From JAOAJF01 sp046295675 (GTDB taxonomy: Archaea; Micrarchaeota; Micrarchaeia; Anstonellales; Anstonellaceae), in contig JBKBMW010000016.1 of the NCBI GenBank assembly GCA_046295675.1, positions 1 to 15,804 on the forward strand: a stretch of DNA of 15,804 bases, in the 5' to 3' direction. How positions within the stretch are numbered: position 1 is the stretch's first letter; the number at the start of each line of letters is the position of its first letter. Shown here in pieces: positions 6,161-13,228 of the stretch. The position numbers and the translations under genes are program-made. The notes under the pieces were generated by a model. That model had not been told where the DNA came from and made no database searches. It was given only the letters and a program-made list of their open reading frames with translations.

Positions 6161-6179
6161 TTCTCTTTGTATTTTTGTT

Positions 6180-6440
6180 ATGAAAAAAGAAGTTCTTGAA
6201 CATTTAGAGGAATTGTACACAGAAAAGCAACTTCTTCAAGCTTACGAACTTACAAAAAAAAATCTCTATCTTGCCTTACTTTTAGGATTTTTATTTTCTC
6301 CATTAGCTTATGCCTATATTAAGCGATGGGAATATGTGGTGCTCTCCACATTTACATTAAACTATCTTTTTTTAGGATTTTTTTTAGCCCCAATTCATAT
6401 TTACTACCTTTTTTCTAAAGCAAAGGAAGAGTTAGGATAA
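6180..6440 (+). CDS. Small two-TM membrane protein, unknown
   Basis: 86 residues. A charged helical N-terminus (KKEVLEHLEELYTEKQLLQAYELTKKN) is followed by two hydrophobic helices, LYLALLLGFLFSPLAYAYI (29-47) and YVVLSTFTLNYLFLGFFLAPIHIYYLF (52-78). No family recognised. It has its own TATA-like element about 25 bp upstream of the ATG and no ribosome binding site. It is placed between aIF1A and RIO1, which are direct neighbours in many archaea, so it looks like a lineage-specific insertion in that locus. Confidence 0.65.
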   Translation: MKKEVLEHLEELYTEKQLLQAYELTKKNLYLALLLGFLFSPLAYAYIKRWEYVVLSTFTLNYLFLGFFLAPIHIYYLFSKAKEELG

Positions 6441-6483
6441 GTAGTTAGGATAATTACTTTCTTTACTAAAAATCTATAAGTAT

Positions 6484-6495
6484 TATATTTTAAAA
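6484..6495 (+). promoter_or_regulatory. TATA-like box before RIO1
   Basis: TATATTTTAAAA is centred about 23 bp before ATG 6512; there is no ribosome binding site. Confidence 0.45.
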
Positions 6496-6511
6496 CATTC
6501 TTTATTTTTTT

Positions 6512-7243
6512 ATGGCACTTTATCTATCCAAAAAAAAGAGGCCAGCAAAAGAAGAGAAAATGCTTAAAATCTCCTGGCCTGCTTATGATGGAGTATTTAA
6601 TAGAGAAACCATGCTAGATTTACAGGAATTTTTTTCAAAAAAATTAATTAAATCGCTGGATTATTGCATTGCAAAAGGAAAGGAAGCAAATGTATATCGA
6701 GCAACTACTCCTTCTGGAGAGTATTTAGCTGTTAAAATATATAGGCTTCACACTCCCTCGTTTGTTAAAATGTATGAGTATTTAGAAGGGGATCAGAGAT
6801 TTTTAAAAGTGCAAAAAAGCAAGCCAAAAATAATTTTTAGTTGGACAAAAAAGGAATTTTCAAATCTAAAATATCTCTCAGAGATCAAAGTACCAGTACC
6901 AAAACCAATTTCGTTTAAAAAAAATATTTTAATTATGGAATTTTTAGGAGAGAATGGAATTCCCTATTCCACGCTTGCACAAATAGGACCAACAAAACCA
7001 AAAGAACAAAAAGAATTTTTAATAGAACAAATAGAAAAAATGTATCAAAATCAAATAGTGCATGCTGACTTATCAGAATATAATATTTTAATTGATGATC
7101 AAGCCAATAGGCTTTTTATTATAGATTGTGCACAAGCAGTGCTAACCAGTCATCCAAAAGCTAATGAATGGTATAGTAGAGATAAGGAAAACATTGAGAG
7201 ATATTTTAAGAAGTTTTTAAATAATTCTAAACAAGAAAGTTAA
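6512..7243 (+). CDS. RIO1-family serine kinase/ATPase
   Basis: A 243-residue atypical protein kinase involved in late maturation of the small ribosomal subunit in eukaryotes and archaea. RIO1 motifs in order: flexible P-loop AKGKEANVYRA (54-64), catalytic Lys75 in AVKIYR, the helix with EFSNLKYL (115-122), hinge IMEFLG (141-146), catalytic loop VHADLSEYNIL (183-193, Asp186 and Asn191), and metal-binding Asp205 in IIDCAQAV followed by HPKANEWYSRDKENI. The length is usual for archaeal RIO1, and no extra domain is present. The CAQAV reading in place of the common SQAV is a minor change. The ATG lies about 23 bp after a TATA-like box, leaderless. Confidence 0.95.
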   Translation: MALYLSKKKRPAKEEKMLKISWPAYDGVFNRETMLDLQEFFSKKLIKSLDYCIAKGKEANVYRATTPSGEYLAVKIYRLHTPSFVKMYEYLEGDQRFLKVQKSKPKIIFSWTKKEFSNLKYLSEIKVPVPKPISFKKNILIMEFLGENGIPYSTLAQIGPTKPKEQKEFLIEQIEKMYQNQIVHADLSEYNILIDDQANRLFIIDCAQAVLTSHPKANEWYSRDKENIERYFKKFLNNSKQES

Positions 7244-7249
7244 CATTAA

Positions 7250-7262
7250 CTTTATAATTTTT
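7250..7262 (+). promoter_or_regulatory. TATA-like box before the unknown gene at 7280
   Basis: CTTTATAATTTTT is centred 25 bp before ATG 7280. This supports the ATG over the upstream in-frame TTG at 7262, which overlaps the box. Confidence 0.5.
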
Positions 7263-7279
7263 TGCGTCTATATATATTT

Positions 7280-7966
7280 ATGGAATACACAAATAACGAT
7301 ATTTTAAAACATATAGATTTTTATAAAAAAGCTTTAAGGGAGCTAAAAGATTCTTTACCTAATGATGTATTTAGAGGGGCAAATATTTTTGTAGAAAGAG
7401 CACTAAATCCAGAAATTCAAAAAGCAAAATATATCTATCCAATCTATCAAGCTTTAAAGCGTACTGTTGAAGAAAACTCTTTTACTGGTAAAGGAAAAAA
7501 ACTTCACTATATTTTATCCTCTTGTATTTCTTCTCTTCCCTCTACGCCGAAACATATCTTTTCATCTATTTTATCTTCTCAAGAACATCGTGTAATAGGT
7601 TCCACTCCTCCATTTTTGCCTAATGCAGATGTTTATACCCCAGTAGGCTATTACATCGATTTAGAAGACTTTCAGCCAGAGCAAATAAGATTATTTAGAA
7701 CAAACTTTTTTATAACTTTTACATTTATAAAATATTTTGATTCTAAAAATTATTCTTTGGGAGAATACTATTTTCTTTTAGAGGAGCTAAATGAGAAAAA
7801 CCAAACAAAAAGAGATCCTCGCTTAATTGATTTTGAAAAACTACTTAATTTAATGACTTTTGATCAAAAGAACTTTGAACTTGCAGATATTGATGATATT
7901 TATAATGAATGCAAAGTAAGATTTACCTACTCAAAAACTTTTCCATTTTTAAGAGATATTGAATAG
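7280..7966 (+). CDS. Hypothetical protein, 228 residues
   Basis: I do not recognise this protein. From ATG 7280 it has 228 residues and no signal sequence or membrane helix, so it is probably cytoplasmic. The N-terminal third is helical and charged (DILKHIDFYKKALRELKDSL). The centre carries SSCISSLPSTPKHIFSSILSSQEHRVIGSTPPF, and a hydrophobic patch FRTNFFITFTFIKYF lies near 145-160. The C-terminus is acidic/helical (ADIDDIYNECKVRF). It sits where many archaea have a KH-domain ribosome-assembly gene downstream of RIO1, but no GXXG KH loop is visible, so it is not that protein. The stop is immediately followed by the left copy of a 32-bp repeat. Confidence 0.7.
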   Translation: MEYTNNDILKHIDFYKKALRELKDSLPNDVFRGANIFVERALNPEIQKAKYIYPIYQALKRTVEENSFTGKGKKLHYILSSCISSLPSTPKHIFSSILSSQEHRVIGSTPPFLPNADVYTPVGYYIDLEDFQPEQIRLFRTNFFITFTFIKYFDSKNYSLGEYYFLLEELNEKNQTKRDPRLIDFEKLLNLMTFDQKNFELADIDDIYNECKVRFTYSKTFPFLRDIE

Positions 7967-7998
7967 AAAAAAGATTTTAGAAAATCTAAAAACATTTT
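7967..7998 (+). repeat. Left copy of a 32-bp direct repeat with internal hairpin
   Basis: It matches 8482-8513 at 30 of 32 positions in the same orientation, 515 bp apart. It contains GATTTTAGAAAATC, a 6-bp perfect inverted repeat around AG. It begins at the first base after the stop of the upstream gene, so it may also act in transcript termination. The A+T bias weakens the significance of the match. Confidence 0.55.
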
Positions 7999-8481
7999 TC
8001 CTTCTATCCTATTTTGGTTATTTTTTTTATATTTTTAAGGTATATTTATCTTCTGTTGATGGTATTTTTTTGCCTTTTTAAGTAAAAAATATTACCCTTT
8101 TTTAATAAAAAAGTTCGATATTTTTAAATAAAAATTACCATAAAAGTAAACTCCAAAAATTATTACTTTACTTATATAGTAAACCAACATATTGTTCTAC
8201 TAATAAAATTTTTTGATATGGTTTACCATTACAGTATTTATACAAAAAGTTGGATGGAACAATATAGCTTAATCTAAAAAATAAGCAAAAATCTTGGTAT
8301 TACCCATTGTTTTACTACTTTTTATTTACCATAATGGTATATTTAACTATCTTAATTTACTATAATGGTATTATTTTAAATAAAAAAATAATCAAATACG
8401 AGAATAAAAAATAAATTGGTTTTTTAGGAAAAACTATTATAGCATTGCTAAAAAATTTAAATAGAGTTTTGAGTATTAGAC
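7999..8481. other. Gene-free spacer between convergent genes
   Basis: No credible ORF or RNA gene is seen here; all frames are broken by stops. Both flanking genes point into this stretch, so it is not an ordinary promoter region for them. It is full of short palindromes (listed separately) and an extended inverted pair, ATATTGTTC (8189-8197) and GAACAATAT (8257-8265), whose arms enclose one of the palindromes. Confidence 0.6.
8135..8370. repeat. Cluster of TACCAT/ATGGTA-type palindromes
   Basis: Short dyads: TTACCATAAAAGTAAA (about 8135-8150), TTTACTTATATAGTAAA (8167-8183), ATGGTTTACCAT (8218-8229), GGTATTACC (8296-8304), TACCATAATGGTA (8327-8339, perfect arms of 6) and TACTATAATGGTA (8358-8370, one mismatch). 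Centres of neighbouring members are about 31-33 bp apart in three cases (first pair, and the last three), close to three helical turns, with larger gaps elsewhere. This fits a multi-site binding array for a dimeric protein. The protein and the role are unknown. Confidence 0.6.
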
Positions 8482-8513
8482 AAAAAAGATTTAAGAAAAT
8501 CTAAAAATATTTT
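8482..8513 (+). repeat. Right copy of the 32-bp direct repeat
   Basis: Same orientation as 7967-7998, with two mismatches. The internal hairpin is weaker (GATTTAAGAAAATC). It is followed by further A/T palindromic sequence (CTAAAAATATTTTAG and more) up to the 3' end of the large minus-strand gene. Confidence 0.55.
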
Positions 8514-8561
8514 AGAATATCTAAATTTTTAAATATTTTTAAATAATTTTAAATTAAGTAA

Positions 8562-10472
8562 TTATTTTGTTTCTTTTTTATTTCGTTCTTTTTTAGTTAT
8601 CTGAATTGATGTTGTAAAACCAGTTTCCCATTTAGATTTAGATTTGTCCTTTTCTTTTTTATCCATATCTTTTTTAGCTATGGGCTCTCCAGCCACAGCG
8701 ATTTGATCCTTAGTAGCATGATCTTGGGAAACTAACTTATGATCAGGATGTTGTGTTGTAGGTTGTGTATGTTGTGTTGTAGTATGTTGTGTAGTATGTT
8801 GTTGACTGCTATGTTGTGGATGTACATATTCTTGTGGTTTTATTCCTTCAGCTACTGTAGTTCCTTTTTCTTTTGTTTTAGGAACAGTAGTTTTAGGAAC
8901 TTTTTTAGGAACAGTAGTTTTAAGGTTCTTGGAAGTAAGTTTATGAGAATGTTGAGTATGCTCTCTGACTAATTTCAAACCTAACAAAGCAGCTAGTCCG
9001 GTATTAAGATATATATTTGCAAGAGTTGCCTCTTCTTCTTGAGTTAATCCGTATTTGCTTAATTCCAGTAGTTTTGTAAATGTATAAATATTTTTTCCAG
9101 TTTGACCAATCCCGTAACTTCCAAATCCATAAAGTGCAACTTTGTTAAACATCTGAAACTCTTTGGACTCATTTAAAAACTTTTTAACCCCATTAAGTAT
9201 TTTGCTGGTAGTTTTCAAACTTTTTATTGCTGTTCCTCCTAATAGTGCTCCCCCCCCTACCTCTATAATTCCTTTTGTTGTGTTTCCCTCTGTAATCTCA
9301 TAAATCCCTTTTCCAATATAATAAAGACTTACACCTAATCTTGTAACCGGATGAAGAGAAAGAAGTAACATACCTGCAGTTGTTATTGTGTCTCCATGTT
9401 TCTCCCAAAAAGGAGCAAAGAAGCCTTCTTTTTGGGCTCTCTGATAAAAGATAAGATCATCTATAGTAGAAAGATAAAATCTATTATACCCCATATTAAA
9501 CTCTTTATTTAATTCTTCTATATTTGATGCAAGCTCTCCTGGACTTTTGGTGGCTATCAGGTTATAAGCCCTCTCTACATTTTTAAACGGGTATGTCTTA
9601 TAATCTAAAATATACTCTTCGTCTTTTAGACTTTTTATAGCTTCTTTACTTTTCTCCGAAAGCTGAAGCTGGCTGACCAAATTTTGTTCCTGTTCTTTTA
9701 TATCCTTTCCTTTTAGATTTAACAAATGTAGCATGTCGTTATAGTTAGACAATTTTATACAATCCACAAAATAGCTAAACAATTTATATGTATCATTATT
9801 TTCTAATGGTACTAATTTACCCTTTTTTTCCCAATCCTTTGCTGCCCAAAAAATATAATCTTGTATAAAAGTAGAGGTATACAAAGGATTTACTGCCTCA
9901 TTGGCCATCTTATCTAAATCCGAGAGTAGCTGATTTTTTTTCTTTTCATCAATTGATTGATTATTTATTATCTCTTCTTTTGTTTTGTTTATAGTATCTA
10001 AAGTATTCTTAACATCAGAATACATACGTTCAAATGTTATTATTTCTTGATATATGTAATTTGCTGTAGTATAATCTATTTCTTTTCCTATCCTTTCATA
10101 ATATATCTGAATAAGTCTTGGAGTGAGATTTCTGTTTTCGATGTTATTCATGTTTATTCTCAGTTCCCTGTTTTTTTCCCTTTGTAGAAAGGGGAGGGTT
10201 TCTTGTTCATAATTATATAAAAATGGACTAAGTTTACCACCCTGTTTTTCTTTCTCCTCTTTGTAGTTGTCAAGTACTTGCCAAAAACTACCTAAAAACC
10301 ACCCATACAATTCTTTTGCTCCGTTTAGTTTATTATAAGCTGTGGTTAAAGTTAGGCTGTGAGATAAAACTGGTTTATACTCCTTCCCACTTCTATCTTT
10401 AATTTGTGCATTTTTTAGCTCTCGCTCTTCTTTTTCTTTCCATCTAAATTCTGCCAATGACGGATTTACCAA
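8562..10472 (-). CDS. Large orphan protein with Gly-rich hydrophobic helices and His/Gln/Thr-rich tail
   Basis: 636 residues, not recognised. Residues 1-350 are mostly charged helices. Residues 360-420 and 445-500 hold hydrophobic, Gly-rich segments (TAGMLLLSLHPVTRLGVSLYYIG, GIIEVGGGALLGGTAIKSL, VALYGFGSYGIGQTG, TGLAALLGLKL), reminiscent of the central helical linkers of large secreted or toxin-like proteins; that resemblance is only by eye. A TTVPK-repeat stretch (519-540) leads into a His/Gln/Thr-rich region (550-580, e.g. QHTTQHTTTQHTQ), a possible metal-binding or disordered linker, and a Lys-rich end. No signal peptide is visible. The start is TTG 10472, with AGGTG 5 nt upstream and no in-frame ATG before residue 108. 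An out-of-frame, well-placed ATG at 10489 is discussed in the findings. Eight consecutive G lie in codons 406-408. Confidence 0.75.
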   Translation of the reverse strand: MVNPSLAEFRWKEKEERELKNAQIKDRSGKEYKPVLSHSLTLTTAYNKLNGAKELYGWFLGSFWQVLDNYKEEKEKQGGKLSPFLYNYEQETLPFLQREKNRELRINMNNIENRNLTPRLIQIYYERIGKEIDYTTANYIYQEIITFERMYSDVKNTLDTINKTKEEIINNQSIDEKKKNQLLSDLDKMANEAVNPLYTSTFIQDYIFWAAKDWEKKGKLVPLENNDTYKLFSYFVDCIKLSNYNDMLHLLNLKGKDIKEQEQNLVSQLQLSEKSKEAIKSLKDEEYILDYKTYPFKNVERAYNLIATKSPGELASNIEELNKEFNMGYNRFYLSTIDDLIFYQRAQKEGFFAPFWEKHGDTITTAGMLLLSLHPVTRLGVSLYYIGKGIYEITEGNTTKGIIEVGGGALLGGTAIKSLKTTSKILNGVKKFLNESKEFQMFNKVALYGFGSYGIGQTGKNIYTFTKLLELSKYGLTQEEEATLANIYLNTGLAALLGLKLVREHTQHSHKLTSKNLKTTVPKKVPKTTVPKTKEKGTTVAEGIKPQEYVHPQHSSQQHTTQHTTTQHTQPTTQHPDHKLVSQDHATKDQIAVAGEPIAKKDMDKKEKDKSKSKWETGFTTSIQITKKERNKKETK

Positions 10473-10505
10473 TAAAACACCTTTTTCATAATTAAACGGA
10501 TAAGA

Positions 10506-10519
10506 TTTTAAATTTAAAA
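10506..10519. promoter_or_regulatory. Shared symmetric TATA element between divergent genes
   Basis: TTTTAAATTTAAAA is nearly symmetric and is the clearest TATA-like element in the 61-bp gap. Its centre is about 22 bp from ATG 10534 on the plus strand. On the minus strand it is about 23 bp from an ATG at 10489 and 40 bp from the TTG start of the large gene. One element probably drives both directions. Confidence 0.5.
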
Positions 10520-10533
10520 AACTTTATAAAAAT

Positions 10534-11355
10534 ATGCTTATTAAAAAATCTTCATTAAATAATCTTATTATAAGTTTAATTTTTTCAGGTACCATTATAG
10601 TTCCAAATAATAAATTACCATATAATGAATTTTTAAAATATAGGAACAAAGTATTAGAAGGATATGAACTAAAAAAAGTAGATAATAAATCAGATACCTT
10701 AGTTCAACAAATAGAAAAAAAGATAAACGATTTCTTTTTAAAATTCCCAGAATTAGCAAAGGGTTGGTCTAATTCAAGAAAGGATGAGCCTTATCCATAT
10801 TTTAAAGTTTATTTGTTAAATAGAAGAGAATTTAATCAAAGAGAGGGGCTAATCTTTTCTAATCCTCCAGAAAAAAGTGTTAAAGGAGATGAAATAAGTG
10901 AATCTTTTGCTATAAACAGAGAAAGAGAACTAAATGATTTTGAATTAATTGCTACTTTAACCTATTTTCTTGCACAGCATAGTGAAAATCCACTTATAAA
11001 CCAAAATTATTTTTTTATTTATCTACTTCCACTACATCTTGGTCACAAGCCATTAAATAAAATAGAACATGTTCTGCAAGATGCTGACAAAATAATTTTT
11101 GCACTTTATTTTTTAGCTGGAGAAACCTTTTTTAAATCAAGCTATTCTTCTTTTTGTCCAGAATTAGAAGAAGAAATAGATAAAAAGTTGGGTAAAGGGG
11201 CTTATTACAAGATTGTACAGCCATCTAATTTTTATGGTTATGACTTTAGAGAAACAGAAAAACTTTTAAAAAAGGCAGGGCTTTATGTTCAATTTAAACA
11301 AAATTTAGAAGAATTTCTAAAAACTTATTTCAAAAAACCCAAAGAGGAAAAATAG
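10534..11355 (+). CDS. Unknown protein with N-terminal hydrophobic segment
   Basis: 273 residues, not recognised. Residues 1-24 (basic start, then LIISLIFSGTIIV) could be a signal sequence or anchor. The rest is helical and charged. Notable pieces are FLAQHSENPLINQNYFFIYLLPLHLGH (about 147-173), with two His around a hydrophobic stretch, and GYDFRETEKLLKKAGLYVQF near the end; no catalytic signature is certain. The start is ATG 10534, leaderless after the shared TATA element. Its TAG is directly followed by the ATG of the NlpC/P60-like gene with no gap, so the two form an operon and probably act together. Confidence 0.7.
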   Translation: MLIKKSSLNNLIISLIFSGTIIVPNNKLPYNEFLKYRNKVLEGYELKKVDNKSDTLVQQIEKKINDFFLKFPELAKGWSNSRKDEPYPYFKVYLLNRREFNQREGLIFSNPPEKSVKGDEISESFAINRERELNDFELIATLTYFLAQHSENPLINQNYFFIYLLPLHLGHKPLNKIEHVLQDADKIIFALYFLAGETFFKSSYSSFCPELEEEIDKKLGKGAYYKIVQPSNFYGYDFRETEKLLKKAGLYVQFKQNLEEFLKTYFKKPKEEK

Positions 11356-12138
11356 ATGTATACTCTTGAGCAACTCTATAATAAAGAAAGTTATTCTAGC
11401 AAATTATTAAAAATAGTAAATTTTGCAAGAGAGTACTCTACCAATTTAAATTCATTTTCTTTAACTCCTTATTTAAAAGATATTGAAAATTTTTTTAATA
11501 CTCTAAATCAGGAAGAAAAATTAAAATTTTGTTCGGAGTTTATCAATTTAAAAAATCAACTTTTAGAACAATATCTTGTGCCTCTTCAAAAAGTAGTTTT
11601 AATAAAAATTGCAAACATTTTAAATCCATTTTATTCAGCCTATAGAGCAAAGAAAATATATCAGGAGTTTCAACTTGACCCAAACCCAACAATAAATAAA
11701 GTAGGAAAATACAATTCTTCAAAAAATAATTGTAGACATTTTATTTTCAATTTATCAGTTGATCTCTATTCTGGTTTGATTGGTAAACAAGATTTGGATT
11801 GGAAAAAAAGTGCAAAAACATCTAAACCTTTTATTTTAAGAATAGAAAGTAAAGAACTAAAAAAAATACCAAAAAGCACTCTTGGTTTCATAGTCTATTT
11901 TGGAAATTCTATCCCAAAAAAAGAAGTTGAAAAAAATTTAAAGGAAGGAGATATTATCTGGATTGAAAGAAAAAATGGAACTTATCATGTAGGGATTGTA
12001 ACAAAAGACGAAAATAAACCATTAGTTATTGACTTTACAGGAAAAATTAATAAAAAATCTATAAAAGATTTTTGCAAAAATGCAAAACAAATTAAGCTTT
12101 ATAGGATTACTCTAGATAATTTTCTTGCAGTCCCTTAG
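11356..12138 (+). CDS. NlpC/P60-like (papain-fold) cysteine hydrolase candidate
   Basis: 260 residues. Residues 1-115 are a helical N-terminal region without a family match. The C-terminal part shows the order expected for an NlpC/P60- or CHAP-type hydrolase: Cys126 at the start of a helix (NNCRHFIFNLSVDLYSG), then LKEGDIIWIERKNGTYHVGIVTK (195-217), which resembles the family's GD-hydrophobic strand and HVGI strand with His211, and Asp226 in VIDFTG as a third polar residue. Such enzymes cut peptide or amide bonds, often in bacterial cell walls, but some act as acyltransferases or deamidases. No signal peptide is seen. The assignment rests on motif order, not on a search. The ATG abuts the stop of the upstream gene. 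The 3' end overlaps the opposite-strand gene by 32 bp. Confidence 0.6.
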   Translation: MYTLEQLYNKESYSSKLLKIVNFAREYSTNLNSFSLTPYLKDIENFFNTLNQEEKLKFCSEFINLKNQLLEQYLVPLQKVVLIKIANILNPFYSAYRAKKIYQEFQLDPNPTINKVGKYNSSKNNCRHFIFNLSVDLYSGLIGKQDLDWKKSAKTSKPFILRIESKELKKIPKSTLGFIVYFGNSIPKKEVEKNLKEGDIIWIERKNGTYHVGIVTKDENKPLVIDFTGKINKKSIKDFCKNAKQIKLYRITLDNFLAVP

Positions 12139-12325
12139 AAATTTTTTCAATTTTTAGTATATCTTCTTTAGTTGCAATTCTTGTTTTTTCTATGTTTTTT
12201 TCTGTGTCTATTAATTTATTAAAAAAAATTTTGTTATAATTTTTTTGTTGAGTTGATTTATAAGGTGTAATTTGGCCTGATGCCTTTCCCCAATAATTTG
12301 TAAAATTTTCCATATTTAAGCTCAT
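12107..12325 (-). CDS. Small protein, 72 residues, unknown
   Basis: From ATG 12325 (MSLNMENFTNYWG) the protein has 72 residues, with an aromatic/polar N-terminal half and a charged C-terminal helix (TKEDILKIEKISKGLQENYLE). No family recognised. The start is fixed by a strong GGAGGGG six bases upstream, which overlaps the end of the preceding gene (its stop is at 12328-12330). It is therefore the second gene of a minus-strand operon. Its 3' end overlaps the NlpC/P60-like gene on the other strand by 32 bp. Confidence 0.65.
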   Translation of the reverse strand: MSLNMENFTNYWGKASGQITPYKSTQQKNYNKIFFNKLIDTEKNIEKTRIATKEDILKIEKISKGLQENYLE

Positions 12326-12327
12326 TT

Positions 12328-13137
12328 TTAGCCCCTCCATTCTTCTAAAATTTTTTTAAGCTCTAAAAAATAAGCAAAATTTTTTATTTTTCTTTTCTCT
12401 TTATCTTCATCTTTACCATTCATTTCATATCCATTTATTTGTTTATCTTTTTTTGCTTCTTTATCTTCAACTTGCTCAAAAATAAAATTTACCTTTATAA
12501 CTCTTTGAAAATTAGCATCCAAATTTCTTATAAGGTGCAGTAATTTATAAAAAGAATTTGGTATTTCTATTTTTAATTCCTTTAATAGATGAAAAGGATG
12601 ATTCTCTCCATTGTTTGATTTAGAATAAAGCCAAAATAAATCTATAACTTCATCTTCGTTATTGTGACTAAAATCAAATAAAATAATTTTATTTTTAGAA
12701 ATCTTTTTAGTTTGTAGCTCTGAAAGCAATAAAAAATCTTCTCCATCAATTTTTTGTTTTTTTATAAAATCTAAAATAAGAAAGAGATCCTCTTCGTTTT
12801 TTGATTTTTGTATATATTCTAATTTAGTTATTTCTTTATAAAGTTTAACTACTGCTAAAGTAGAAGCAGGTACTAAAAAATTATTGTTAGCCTCACTTTT
12901 TTTAAAAGTTAATTTCACTTTCTTACTTATAGCCTCATCAAAATATTTAAAGTTGCTAACAACTTCAGATTTTTGAGATTTTAAAAAAAAGAAAAGATTT
13001 GAAAAGAATTTATTTTCTCTATCGTCAGTAATTGCTTTATTTGGTATAAGATGAATTTTTTTAAAAAACATTTTTTTTTGTTTTAATGGCGAAACTTTAT
13101 CAATTAAACATAAATTCTGTTCCTTTAAATCAAGCAT
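12328..13137 (-). CDS. Hypothetical protein, about 269 residues
   Basis: Not recognised. It is a Lys- and Asn-rich soluble protein without a signal sequence or membrane helix. Visible features are a Phe-rich helix near residues 44-55, a strand-like KIILFDFSHNNEDEVIDLFWLY in the middle, a helix-rich HPFHLLKELKIEIPNSFYKLLHLIRNL, and a strongly charged linker (DKEAKKDKQINGYEMNGKDEDKEKRK) before the C-terminal helix. ATG 13137 is chosen, with GTGA just upstream. A GTG at 13146, in frame and about 24 bp after a TATA-like box, would add three residues as a leaderless start; the choice is open. It is the first gene of a two-gene operon facing the NlpC/P60-like operon. Confidence 0.6.
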   Translation of the reverse strand: MLDLKEQNLCLIDKVSPLKQKKMFFKKIHLIPNKAITDDRENKFFSNLFFFLKSQKSEVVSNFKYFDEAISKKVKLTFKKSEANNNFLVPASTLAVVKLYKEITKLEYIQKSKNEEDLFLILDFIKKQKIDGEDFLLLSELQTKKISKNKIILFDFSHNNEDEVIDLFWLYSKSNNGENHPFHLLKELKIEIPNSFYKLLHLIRNLDANFQRVIKVNFIFEQVEDKEAKKDKQINGYEMNGKDEDKEKRKIKNFAYFLELKKILEEWRG

Positions 13138-13228
13138 ATTATTCACTGAGATAACATATTTTTACATTTAATATAATAATTATGTATAAATATTTATTAA
13201 CCTTTTTCTTATTTAACTTAGAATAGAT

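Noticed and set aside
5770..6203. Two minus-strand ORFs over aIF1A
   Set aside because: Antisense to a highly conserved initiation factor.
7967..8561. CRISPR array
   Set aside because: The repeated elements are short palindromes with irregular spacing and no repeat-spacer pattern of constant repeats.
7967..8561. Canonical archaeal ORB-type origin of replication
   Set aside because: No G-rich ORB sequence and no cdc6/orc1 gene nearby; an origin is left only as one option among several.
8739..8972. Plus-strand Cys/Met-rich ORF of 77 codons
   Set aside because: It is the antisense of the His/Gln/Thr-rich repeat region; the unusual composition is a by-product of that repeat.
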